This document shows, in pieces, positions 58,108 to 64,000 of a stretch of 64,000 bases of DNA. Position numbers and translations under genes: made by a program. A model generated the notes under the pieces. The model did not search any database. It was given only the letters and a program-made list of their open reading frames with translations, and was not told the DNA's origin. This stretch comes from Micromonospora chersina (lineage in GTDB: Bacteria; Actinomycetota; Actinomycetes; Mycobacteriales; Micromonosporaceae), in contig NZ_FMIB01000002.1 in the NCBI RefSeq assembly GCF_900091475.1, positions 620,001 to 684,000 of the forward strand, in the 5' to 3' direction. Position 1 is the stretch's first letter. Each line of letters starts with the position of its first letter.

Positions 58108-59108
58108 GCGAGCCGCTGCTCAAGGTCCGTGACCTCGCCAAGCACTTCCCGGTGCGCGGCGGTCTCCGCGCCGGCGGCCTGGTCCGGGCCGTCGACGGTG
58201 TGGACTTCGACGTCCGGCCGGGGGAGACCCTCGGTCTGGTCGGGGAGTCCGGCTGTGGGAAGACCACCACCGGTCGGATGCTGGTGCGGTTGCTGGAGCC
58301 GACCTCCGGCAGGATCGAGTTCGCGGGGCGGGACATCACGCACGCCCGGCGGGGTGCGTTGCGGCCGTTGCGGCAGGACCTGCAGATCATCTTCCAGGAC
58401 CCGTACGCCTCGTTGAACCCGCGGCACACCGTCGGGCGGATCGTGGCCATGCCGTTGCAGGTCAACGGCATCAACCCGCCCGGCGGAATCAAGAAGCGGG
58501 TCCAGGAGTTGCTGGAACTGGTCGGGTTGAACCCGGAGCACTACAACCGCTACCCCCACGAGTTCTCCGGCGGGCAACGCCAACGCATCGGCATCGCCCG
58601 CGCCCTCGCGTTGCGCCCGAAGCTGATCGTCGCCGACGAACCCGTGAGCGCGCTCGACGTGTCCATCCAGGCCCAGGTCATCAACCTGCTACGCGACCTG
58701 CAACGCGACCTCGACCTGGCCTTCGTCTTCATCGCCCACGACCTGGCCGTCGTGCGGCACTTCTGCCACCGCGTCGCCGTCATGTACCTCGGCACAATCG
58801 TCGAGATCGGCGACCGCGACGACATCTACACCCGCCCCCAGCACCCCTACACCCGGGCCCTGCTGTCCGCGATCCCCGACGTCACCACCCTCGGGCCCGC
58901 CGGGCGCATCCGCCTCACCGGAGACGTGCCCACCCCACTCAACCCACCGTCGGGCTGCCGCTTCCGCACCCGCTGCTGGAAAGCCCAGGAACGCTGCGCC
59001 ACCGACGAACCCGCCCTCATCAACCGGGACGGCGGCAACCAGGCCACCGCCTGCCACTACCCCGAGAGAGGAGCGCTGTCAGAAACCAAGGAGGCGGTGC
59101 CGGGCTGA
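58104..59108 (+). CDS. Peptide ABC transporter ATP-binding protein (DppF type)
   Basis: A 334-residue ATPase with Walker [11 protein letters not shown]-loop [17 protein letters not shown], signature [17 protein letters not shown], Walker [13 protein letters not shown], switch [16 protein letters not shown], and C-terminal [14 protein letters not shown]. The start overlaps the DppD stop. Codon use changes within the gene: G-ending up to about 58500, then C-ending with Gln encoded by CAA, which is rare nearby. The DppD/DppF pair completes the importer. The operon probably ends here, because the next gene is convergent nine bases away. Confidence 0.92.
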   Translation: MSEPLLKVRDLAKHFPVRGGLRAGGLVRAVDGVDFDVRPGETLGLVGESGCGKTTTGRMLVRLLEPTSGRIEFAGRDITHARRGALRPLRQDLQIIFQDPYASLNPRHTVGRIVAMPLQVNGINPPGGIKKRVQELLELVGLNPEHYNRYPHEFSGGQRQRIGIARALALRPKLIVADEPVSALDVSIQAQVINLLRDLQRDLDLAFVFIAHDLAVVRHFCHRVAVMYLGTIVEIGDRDDIYTRPQHPYTRALLSAIPDVTTLGPAGRIRLTGDVPTPLNPPSGCRFRTRCWKAQERCATDEPALINRDGGNQATACHYPERGALSETKEAVPG

Positions 59109-59117
59109 CCCATCCCC

Positions 59118-59924
59118 TCAGACCGACCGCCACGAATTGTCCGGCAGCGACGACGCCTGCGGGCCCATCATCAACATCCCCCCGTCCACCGGCCAGGACG
59201 CCCCGGTGACGTAGGCGGCGGCGGGCGAGGCGAGCAGGGCGACGACCGCCGCCACCTCCCGGGCGTCCCCGGGCCGGCCCACCGGGACCCCCGGGCGTTC
59301 CTGGGTGAACGGGTCCACGTCCTCCTGGCCGGTCATCGGCGTGGCGATCTCACCGGGCGCGACCGCGTTCACGGTGATCCCGTCCGCCGCCAACTCCTGC
59401 GCCATCACCTGCGTGAGCAGCCCCAGCCCGCCCTTCGCCGCGCAGTACGCCGACGAGCCGACCCGCGGAGCGTGCTCGTGCACGCTGGTGATGCTGATGA
59501 TCCGGCCGCCCCGGCCGGCCGCCCGCATCCGCCGGGCCGCCCGCTGGGAGCAGAGGAACGGCCCGTCCAGGTCCACGGCGAGCACCTCCCGCCACTGCTC
59601 CCAGGCCACCTCGACGAAGGGCGTGGACAGGCCGGTGCCGGCGTTGTTGACCAGCACGCCGAGCCCGCCGAGCCGGTCGGCCAGCTCGTCGACCACCGCC
59701 GCCGCACCGGGCAGCCGGGTCAGGTCCAGCTCGGCCACCTCGCAACGGCGGCCGGTGGCGCGTACCTCGGTGGCGGTGCGGTCGGCGCCGTCCCGGTCGC
59801 CGTACCAGGTGATGCCGATGTCGAAACCGGCCTCGGCGAGCGCCACCGCACACGCCTTGCCGATGCCGGAGTCCGCGCCGGTGATCACGGCGATCCGGTC
59901 GTACTCCTCGTATCGCTGGGGCAT
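59118..59924 (-). CDS. Short-chain dehydrogenase/reductase
   Basis: A 268-residue classical SDR: cofactor loop TGADSGIG (15-22), NNAG (93-96), catalytic Ser about 147, YxxxK as Y160-K164, and the C-terminal [15 protein letters not shown]. The loop Asp64-Leu pattern favours NAD(H) or NADP(H) without clear choice. Similar proteins are annotated as glucose dehydrogenase-like or acetoin/diacetyl reductases; substrate unknown. It is convergent with the peptide importer and divergent from rtcB. Confidence 0.88.
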   Translation of the reverse strand: MPQRYEEYDRIAVITGADSGIGKACAVALAEAGFDIGITWYGDRDGADRTATEVRATGRRCEVAELDLTRLPGAAAVVDELADRLGGLGVLVNNAGTGLSTPFVEVAWEQWREVLAVDLDGPFLCSQRAARRMRAAGRGGRIISITSVHEHAPRVGSSAYCAAKGGLGLLTQVMAQELAADGITVNAVAPGEIATPMTGQEDVDPFTQERPGVPVGRPGDAREVAAVVALLASPAAAYVTGASWPVDGGMLMMGPQASSLPDNSWRSV

Positions 59925-60000
59925 GCTGCCGCACTACCCGGATCGGGCGGATCGAACCAGACCGGGTGTAACCGCTCCGGCCCGGGGTAGCCGGGCGGGC

Positions 60001-61419
60001 ATGGACCTGGTCGAGGAGTCGCCGTACCGGTTCCGGATCGACCGGCACGACCCCATGCGGGTGCCGGGGGTGGTCTTCGCGTCCCGCGATCTGCTGCCCG
60101 ACGCCGGGGCGGACAAGTCGCTGGAGCAGGTGGCGAACGTGGCCACCCTGCCCGGCATCGTGCGCGCCTCCTACGCCATGCCGGACGTGCACTGGGGCTA
60201 CGGCTTCCCGATCGGCGGGGTCGCCGCCACCGACGTCGAGGACGGGGGAGTGGTCTCGCCCGGCGGGGTCGGCTTCGACATCTCCTGCGGGGTCCGGCTG
60301 CTCACCGCCGACCTGGACCGGGCCGCGCTGCGCCCCCGGCTGGACGCCGTCATGGACGGCCTCAGCGAGTCCACCCCACGGGGCATGGGCAAGGGCGCCG
60401 TGTGGCACCTCACCGACGGGGCCGAACTCGACGCGGTGCTCCGCGGCGGCTCCCGGTACGCCGTCGAGCGCGGCTTCGGCGTCCAGCGGGACCTGGACCG
60501 CTGCGAGGACTACGGCGCGGTGGACGACGCGAACCCGGCCCAGGTGAGCGAGCGGGCGGTGGAGCGGGGCGCCCGCCAGGTCGGCAGCCTCGGCTCCGGC
60601 AACCACTTCCTCGAGGTGCAGGCGGTGGAGGAGGTCTACGACGAGGCCGTGGCGGCTGCCTTCGGGCTCCGCGCCGGCCAGGTCAGCGTCATGATCCACT
60701 GTGGGTCGCGGGGGCTGGGCCACCAGATCTGCACGGACTACGTCCGCGGCATGGAGAAGGTGATGCCCAGGTACGGCATCCACGTCCCCGACCGGCAGCT
60801 CGCCTGCGCGCCGGTCTCCTCGCACGAGGGCCGGGCCTACCTGGGGGCGATGGCCGCCGCGGCCAACTACGCCCGGGCCAACCGGCAGCTGCTCGCCCAC
60901 GCCGCCCGGCAGGTCTTCGCCCGGGTCACCGGCTGCGACCTCGACCTGGTGTACGACATCTCGCACAACCTCGCCAAGATCGAGACGCACGAGGTGGACG
61001 GGACGCCCCGCCCGCTCTGCGTGCACCGTAAGGGGGCCACCCGGGCCCTCCCGCCGGGGCACCCCGACCTGCCCGACGACCTGCGCCCGGTCGGGCAGCC
61101 GGTGCTCATCCCCGGCTCGATGGGCACCGGCTCGTACGTGCTCACCGGCGTGGCCGGCGCGCCGGCCTGGGCGTCCACCTGCCACGGCGCCGGCCGGGTG
61201 CAGAGCCGCAAGCAGGCCACCAAGGCGGTACGCGGGCACGACCCCCGCCGCGAGCTGGAGGCGCAGGACATCGCGGTGCGGGGCGTCAGCCGGCGCGGGC
61301 TGGCCGAGGAGATGCCGGCCGCGTACAAGGACGTGGCCGCCGTGGTGGCGGCGGCGGAGGGCGCCGGCCTGTGCCGCAAGGTGGCCCGGCTGGTCCCGCT
61401 CGGCGTGGTGAAGGGCTGA
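60001..61419 (+). CDS. rtcB: RtcB family RNA ligase
   Basis: A 472-residue RNA 3'-phosphate/5'-OH ligase, which repairs or splices RNA using GTP and Mn2+. All key residues are visible: FDISCGVR with Asp93 and Cys96, [38 protein letters not shown] and the guanylylated His in CHGAGR. The C-terminal KDVAAVV and LVPLGVVKG are typical. ATG at 60001 is chosen as first consistent with the family. The archease gene lies directly convergent, seven bases away. No tRNA-ligase or release-factor (PrfH) gene is near. Confidence 0.93.
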   Translation: MDLVEESPYRFRIDRHDPMRVPGVVFASRDLLPDAGADKSLEQVANVATLPGIVRASYAMPDVHWGYGFPIGGVAATDVEDGGVVSPGGVGFDISCGVRLLTADLDRAALRPRLDAVMDGLSESTPRGMGKGAVWHLTDGAELDAVLRGGSRYAVERGFGVQRDLDRCEDYGAVDDANPAQVSERAVERGARQVGSLGSGNHFLEVQAVEEVYDEAVAAAFGLRAGQVSVMIHCGSRGLGHQICTDYVRGMEKVMPRYGIHVPDRQLACAPVSSHEGRAYLGAMAAAANYARANRQLLAHAARQVFARVTGCDLDLVYDISHNLAKIETHEVDGTPRPLCVHRKGATRALPPGHPDLPDDLRPVGQPVLIPGSMGTGSYVLTGVAGAPAWASTCHGAGRVQSRKQATKAVRGHDPRRELEAQDIAVRGVSRRGLAEEMPAAYKDVAAVVAAAEGAGLCRKVARLVPLGVVKG

Positions 61420-61426
61420 GCCCCGC

Positions 61427-61855
61427 TCAGACGTCCAGCGTCACCGCACAGCGCCAGCCGACGGATTCCGCGGCAAAGCACAGCTCGTGCAGGGACACCG
61501 CCTTGGGGACCGCGCCGACCAGCTCCACGGCGTCCGTGCCGGTGGTCCGCCAGCGCACCGCCAGGCCGCCGTCGTCGGCCGCCCGCACCTCGGTCTCCAG
61601 CGGCAGCTCACCAGCCGTGTCCATCCGGAAGATGACCTCGTCGAGGACGCCGACCAGCAGGTCCGTGTCGGCGCCCGGCGGCACCCGGAAGGCGGTCTCC
61701 CCGCCGGCGGCGGCCCCGGTGGTGTCCACGAAGGTGTCCACGAGGGCCGTGACGGCCTCGGCCACGCAGCCCTCCCGGTCCGGCGCCCACGCCTCGATGC
61801 GGACGTCGGCGGTGTGCGGGATGTTCCGGTGCCCCCGGGCCGGTCGTCGCTCCAT
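61427..61855 (-). CDS. Archease (RtcB activator)
   Basis: A 142-residue protein of the archease family: HRNIPHTADVRIEAWA at the start with the conserved His/Asp, CVAEAVTALVDTFVDT, and LLVGVLDEVIFRMDTAGELPLETEV. The C-terminal KAVSLHELCFA strand is also conserved. Archease speeds up RtcB guanylylation and multiple turnover. It is convergent with rtcB, so the two genes are not co-transcribed, although they are neighbours. Confidence 0.88.
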   Translation of the reverse strand: MERRPARGHRNIPHTADVRIEAWAPDREGCVAEAVTALVDTFVDTTGAAAGGETAFRVPPGADTDLLVGVLDEVIFRMDTAGELPLETEVRAADDGGLAVRWRTTGTDAVELVGAVPKAVSLHELCFAAESVGWRCAVTLDV

Positions 61856-61912
61856 GCCCCGATCATGCCCCCGCCGGTCGGACGCCCCACCGGTTTTGTC
61901 GCAGCCGGTCGC

Positions 61913-61918
61913 TAGGGT
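61913..61918 (+). promoter_or_regulatory. Candidate -10 box, leaderless type
   Basis: TAGGGT ends seven bases before the ATG at 61926, with no ribosome-binding site between. Confidence 0.45.
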
Positions 61919-61925
61919 GCGAGGC

Positions 61926-62309
61926 ATGATCGCCGATGACTCCGACGCCGTCACCGTCACCTTCCTGAGCATGATGCGGGCCGCGCTGCGGGCCGAGCGG
62001 GTGGGCGACGACAGCCTCGGCCGCACCGTCGAGCTGGCCCGGCGCTGGTGGGGCGCCGGCGCCGCGCAGGACGCCCGGCTCGCCGCCGCGCTGCGCGAGT
62101 TGCACGGCGAGCCCGACGACCCCCGCCGGGCGGCCGACGCGGCGACCGCGCCCACAGTCGACACCGGCCTGCCGACCCCGCCCGACCCGCGGGGCGCCGC
62201 GATCGCCCGCTTCGCCGCGAACGCCCGCCGGCTGCGCACCGGCGAGATCACCCCGGCCGAGTTCGACGAGTTCATGGCGACCGACGACCGGGACCGCCCC
62301 GACGCCTGA
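61926..62309 (+). CDS. Small acidic protein, unknown
   Basis: A 127-residue protein with an N-terminal helix (DSDAVTVTFLSMMRAALRAERVGD), a central disordered Ala/Asp/Pro stretch, and a C-terminal helix pair RFAANARRLRTGEITPAEFDEFMATDD. The TPAEFDEF motif resembles short calcium-binding or protein-interaction segments but is too short to claim. No membrane or signal segment. ATG at 61926 with TAGGGT seven bases upstream suggests leaderless transcription. It is divergent from the archease gene (70 bases). Function unknown. Confidence 0.6.
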   Translation: MIADDSDAVTVTFLSMMRAALRAERVGDDSLGRTVELARRWWGAGAAQDARLAAALRELHGEPDDPRRAADAATAPTVDTGLPTPPDPRGAAIARFAANARRLRTGEITPAEFDEFMATDDRDRPDA

Positions 62310-62393
62310 CCCGCACCGCCCGTCGGCGACGTGCGGACGGGTCGTCGGGACCGGCGGCGCCGCCGAGGTGAGCCGGGGCGGCGGCCGCACCGC

Positions 62394-63134
62394 TCACCGC
62401 GGGGCGATGAGGCCGCAGGAATCTCCGACGGCGCGTGCGACGGGCGTCGCGAACTCGGGCGCCTCGGGGGTCAGCACCCGCGTCACGGCCGGCGCTCCCC
62501 ACTCCTCGGCCAGCGCGGCGGCCAGGTCGGTGAGCATCCGGGGCACCGTCTCCGCGCCGCCCGGGTGCATCGCCTCGATCACCACCAGCACCTCGGCGGT
62601 GTCGGCGCGCACCGCCGACGCGCCGCTCTGCCGGTGGGTCCAGCGCCGGGAGTGGGCGTGGCCCGCCTCGTCCGCGAAGATCAGCTCACCGGGCTCGGGG
62701 TGCTCCTCCTCCCCGCCGAGGGTCAGGTAGGTCTCGGTGCCGGTGGCCGGGCGCACGGTCAGGTCCCCGTCGATCCGGTCGAGGTCGAGCACGGCCACCG
62801 GCACGGCGTACCCGAGGGAGAGGGCGTTGCCCAGGTCGACCAGCGGGTGCAGCCGGGGCAGCGACCCGTCGCGGCGGAACCGGCGCAGCAGCGACTCGGC
62901 GGCGCACCGGTAGCGGGTGGGCGGCGAACCCATCCGGGCGAAGGCCCGCCGCCACGCCTGGATCTCCGGGAAGCCGCCCTCCGGGCCGCCGGCGAGGCGG
63001 GCGCGGGCGGTCTCGGCGTACCGGTCGAGCCGTGGGGTGACGTCGACGCCGGGCGTGATGCCGGTGGCGTGCAGGACGCCGCAGGTCAGCTCGGGGAAGG
63101 TCGACCGGACGTGCGGGGAGTGCCGGAAGCGCAC
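62394..63134 (-). CDS. Stand-alone B3/B4 (PheRS beta-like) domain protein
   Basis: A 246-residue protein containing the B3/B4 domain otherwise found in the beta chain of phenylalanyl-tRNA synthetase (IQAWRRAFARMGSPPTRYRCAAESLLRRF, then PLVDLGNALSLGYAVPVAVLDLDRI, and TAEVLVVIEAM). In the synthetase this domain edits mischarged Tyr-tRNA-Phe. Free-standing forms may act as trans-editing or amino-acid binding proteins. No synthetase core is present. It lies upstream of, and on the same strand as, nothing obviously linked; the LysE exporter is on the same strand nine bases away. Confidence 0.8.
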   Translation of the reverse strand: MRFRHSPHVRSTFPELTCGVLHATGITPGVDVTPRLDRYAETARARLAGGPEGGFPEIQAWRRAFARMGSPPTRYRCAAESLLRRFRRDGSLPRLHPLVDLGNALSLGYAVPVAVLDLDRIDGDLTVRPATGTETYLTLGGEEEHPEPGELIFADEAGHAHSRRWTHRQSGASAVRADTAEVLVVIEAMHPGGAETVPRMLTDLAAALAEEWGAPAVTRVLTPEAPEFATPVARAVGDSCGLIAPR

Positions 63135-63143
63135 GGGAGGCTC

Positions 63144-63758
63144 CTAACGGGCGGTGAGGGCCAGGCCGAGGCCCAGGGCGAGGAAGCTGCCGGCGAAGCC
63201 GTGCCGCAGCAGGGCGGTCAGCCGGGGCCGGGCCAGCACCCGGCGACGCAGCGCGCCGGCCAGCAGCGCGTACCCGGCGAAGACGACGAGGGTGGCCAGC
63301 ATGAACACCGCGCCGCAGGCCAGCATCCGGGCCGGCGCGTCCGGCGCGTCCGGCGGGACGAACTGCGGCAGGAACGCCACGAAGAAGACGGTGACCTTGG
63401 GGTTGAGCAGGTTCAGCAGCACCCCGTCGCGGAACAGCCGCCCGGCCGGGCGCGGCGGGTGGTCCCCGTCGACCGGCAGCAGCGGGCCGCGGTCGCGCAG
63501 CGCCGCCCAGGCCATCCAGAGCAGGTACGCCACCCCCAGCCAGGTCACCACCCGGAACGCCGGTGTGCCGGCGCGGAGGAGGGCCGCCAGCCCGGTCACC
63601 GCGGCGACCAGGTGCGGGACGAGGCTGACGGTGGAGCCGGCGGCGGCCACCAGACCGGCCCGGCGGCCGGCGGAGAGCCCGGTGGCGAGGGTGTAGATGA
63701 CCCCGGTGCCCGGGGTGATCACCACGACGAGCGTGGTCAGCAGGAAGGCGATGGTCAT
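63144..63758 (-). CDS. LysE/RhtB family amino-acid exporter
   Basis: A 204-residue exporter with six membrane helices. Family signatures are the N-terminal VVITPGTGVIYTLATGL and the mid-protein FRDGVLLNLLNPKVTVFFVAFLPQFV. It exports amino acids or related compounds such as homoserine or cysteine derivatives. It is divergent from a MocR-type regulator with only 29 bases between the starts, so it is very likely that regulator's target. The substrate is unknown. Confidence 0.9.
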   Translation of the reverse strand: MTIAFLLTTLVVVITPGTGVIYTLATGLSAGRRAGLVAAAGSTVSLVPHLVAAVTGLAALLRAGTPAFRVVTWLGVAYLLWMAWAALRDRGPLLPVDGDHPPRPAGRLFRDGVLLNLLNPKVTVFFVAFLPQFVPPDAPDAPARMLACGAVFMLATLVVFAGYALLAGALRRRVLARPRLTALLRHGFAGSFLALGLGLALTAR

Positions 63759-63772
63759 GTGGTCCAGCCTGC

Positions 63773-63785
63773 GACCATAATGGTC
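63773..63785. promoter_or_regulatory. Palindromic operator overlapping the -10 box of the MocR gene
   Basis: GACCAT-A-ATGGTC is a perfect 6-bp inverted repeat. CATAAT (63776-63781) inside it fits a -10 box six bases before the ATG at 63788. Further TGGTC words at 63752 and 63760 lie near the LysE start, so one regulator could control both genes. Confidence 0.6.
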
Positions 63786-63787
63786 CG

Positions 63788-64000
63788 ATGGACAGGGCCA
63801 AACCAGCGGTGGCAGGGAGGTCCATAACGGCCGGCGCGGACTTCCTCCAACTGGACGTCGGCGAGGCCCCACCGGGTGGGCGGGCCGACTGGCTGGCCGC
63901 CCGGCTGCGGGCCGCCATCGCCGACGGCCGGGTGCCGGTCGGCGCCCGGCTGCCAGCCAGCCGGGTGCTCGCCGCCGAGCTGGGCGTGTCCCGGGGCGTG
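63788..64000 (+). CDS. MocR/PdxR-type GntR regulator, 3'-truncated by the window
   Basis: The first 71 residues of a regulator: a short lead (DFLQLDVGEAPPGGRADWLAARLR), then the GntR winged helix (AAIADGRVPVGARLPASRVLAAELGVSRGV). In complete members an aminotransferase-like domain follows and binds pyridoxal phosphate. The gene runs past the end of the window. ATG at 63788 has CATAAT six bases upstream, so the mRNA is probably leaderless. The divergent LysE exporter is the natural target, as in other MocR/exporter pairs. Confidence 0.85.
   Translation, partial: MDRAKPAVAGRSITAGADFLQLDVGEAPPGGRADWLAARLRAAIADGRVPVGARLPASRVLAAELGVSRGV

Noticed and set aside
1..64000. Mobile elements, tRNA or rRNA genes, phage genes
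   Set aside because: No transposase, integrase, recombinase, terminal inverted repeat or tRNA-like fold was recognised in either strand.

Overview
The window is a very G+C-rich actinomycete chromosome segment. It has GTG starts, strongly G/C-ending codons, ATGA/GTGA gene overlaps, an mce tail, a mycothiol-type nitroreductase and subtilisin-inhibitor and sortase families. The gene set fits Micromonosporaceae (Micromonospora-like), but this is inferred from gene content only. No rRNA, tRNA, CRISPR array, insertion sequence or prophage was seen.

Layout. 1-3.8 kb: the end of an mce lipid-import operon (two MCE proteins, two Mce-associated membrane proteins). 3.8-7.8 kb: a Ser/Thr kinase, a single-pass protein with tandem ATVHLG motifs and a small mechanosensitive-type channel with a Thr-rich tail; these may form one signalling unit. 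7.8-15 kb: a transporter behind a tiny leader ORF, transketolase, an ATP-dependent DNA ligase and small enzymes. 15-23.5 kb: a hexonate (galactonate/mannonate/gluconate) operon with its own ABC importer, divergent from a GntR repressor. 23.5-31.4 kb: YchJ, an H1-like basic protein, nitroreductase, a PhoX-like enzyme, SGNH hydrolase, a phosphotransferase, CorA, and a class F sortase beside a candidate surface substrate. 31.7-37.8 kb: a small Cys protein, an ArsR-SRPBCC regulator with tandem operators, a GAF-LuxR regulator and two acyl-CoA ligases. 37.9-52.7 kb: haloperoxidase/PAP2 protein, pncB, exporter, lycopene cyclase, beta-lactamase-fold protein, rnhA, P450-ferredoxin pair, a Cys-cluster/pentapeptide-repeat protein and a subtilisin inhibitor. 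52.7-59.1 kb: a peptide ABC importer operon behind an unusually A+T-rich control region. 59.1-64 kb: SDR, RtcB with convergent archease, a B3/B4-domain protein, a LysE exporter and a truncated MocR regulator.

How the genes work together. In the hexonate operon two enolase-superfamily dehydratases feed a KDG-type kinase and an aldolase, ending in pyruvate and glyceraldehyde-3-phosphate; gluconokinase adds a separate entry. Both ABC operons carry a strong hairpin just after the solute-binding-protein gene. Several genes have a TANNNT box 6-8 bases before the start codon, suggesting leaderless transcripts. The best candidates for something new are the kinase/phosphosite-array/channel locus, the sortase-substrate pair with a CTG start, and several well-formed operator arrays whose regulators can be predicted but are unproven.
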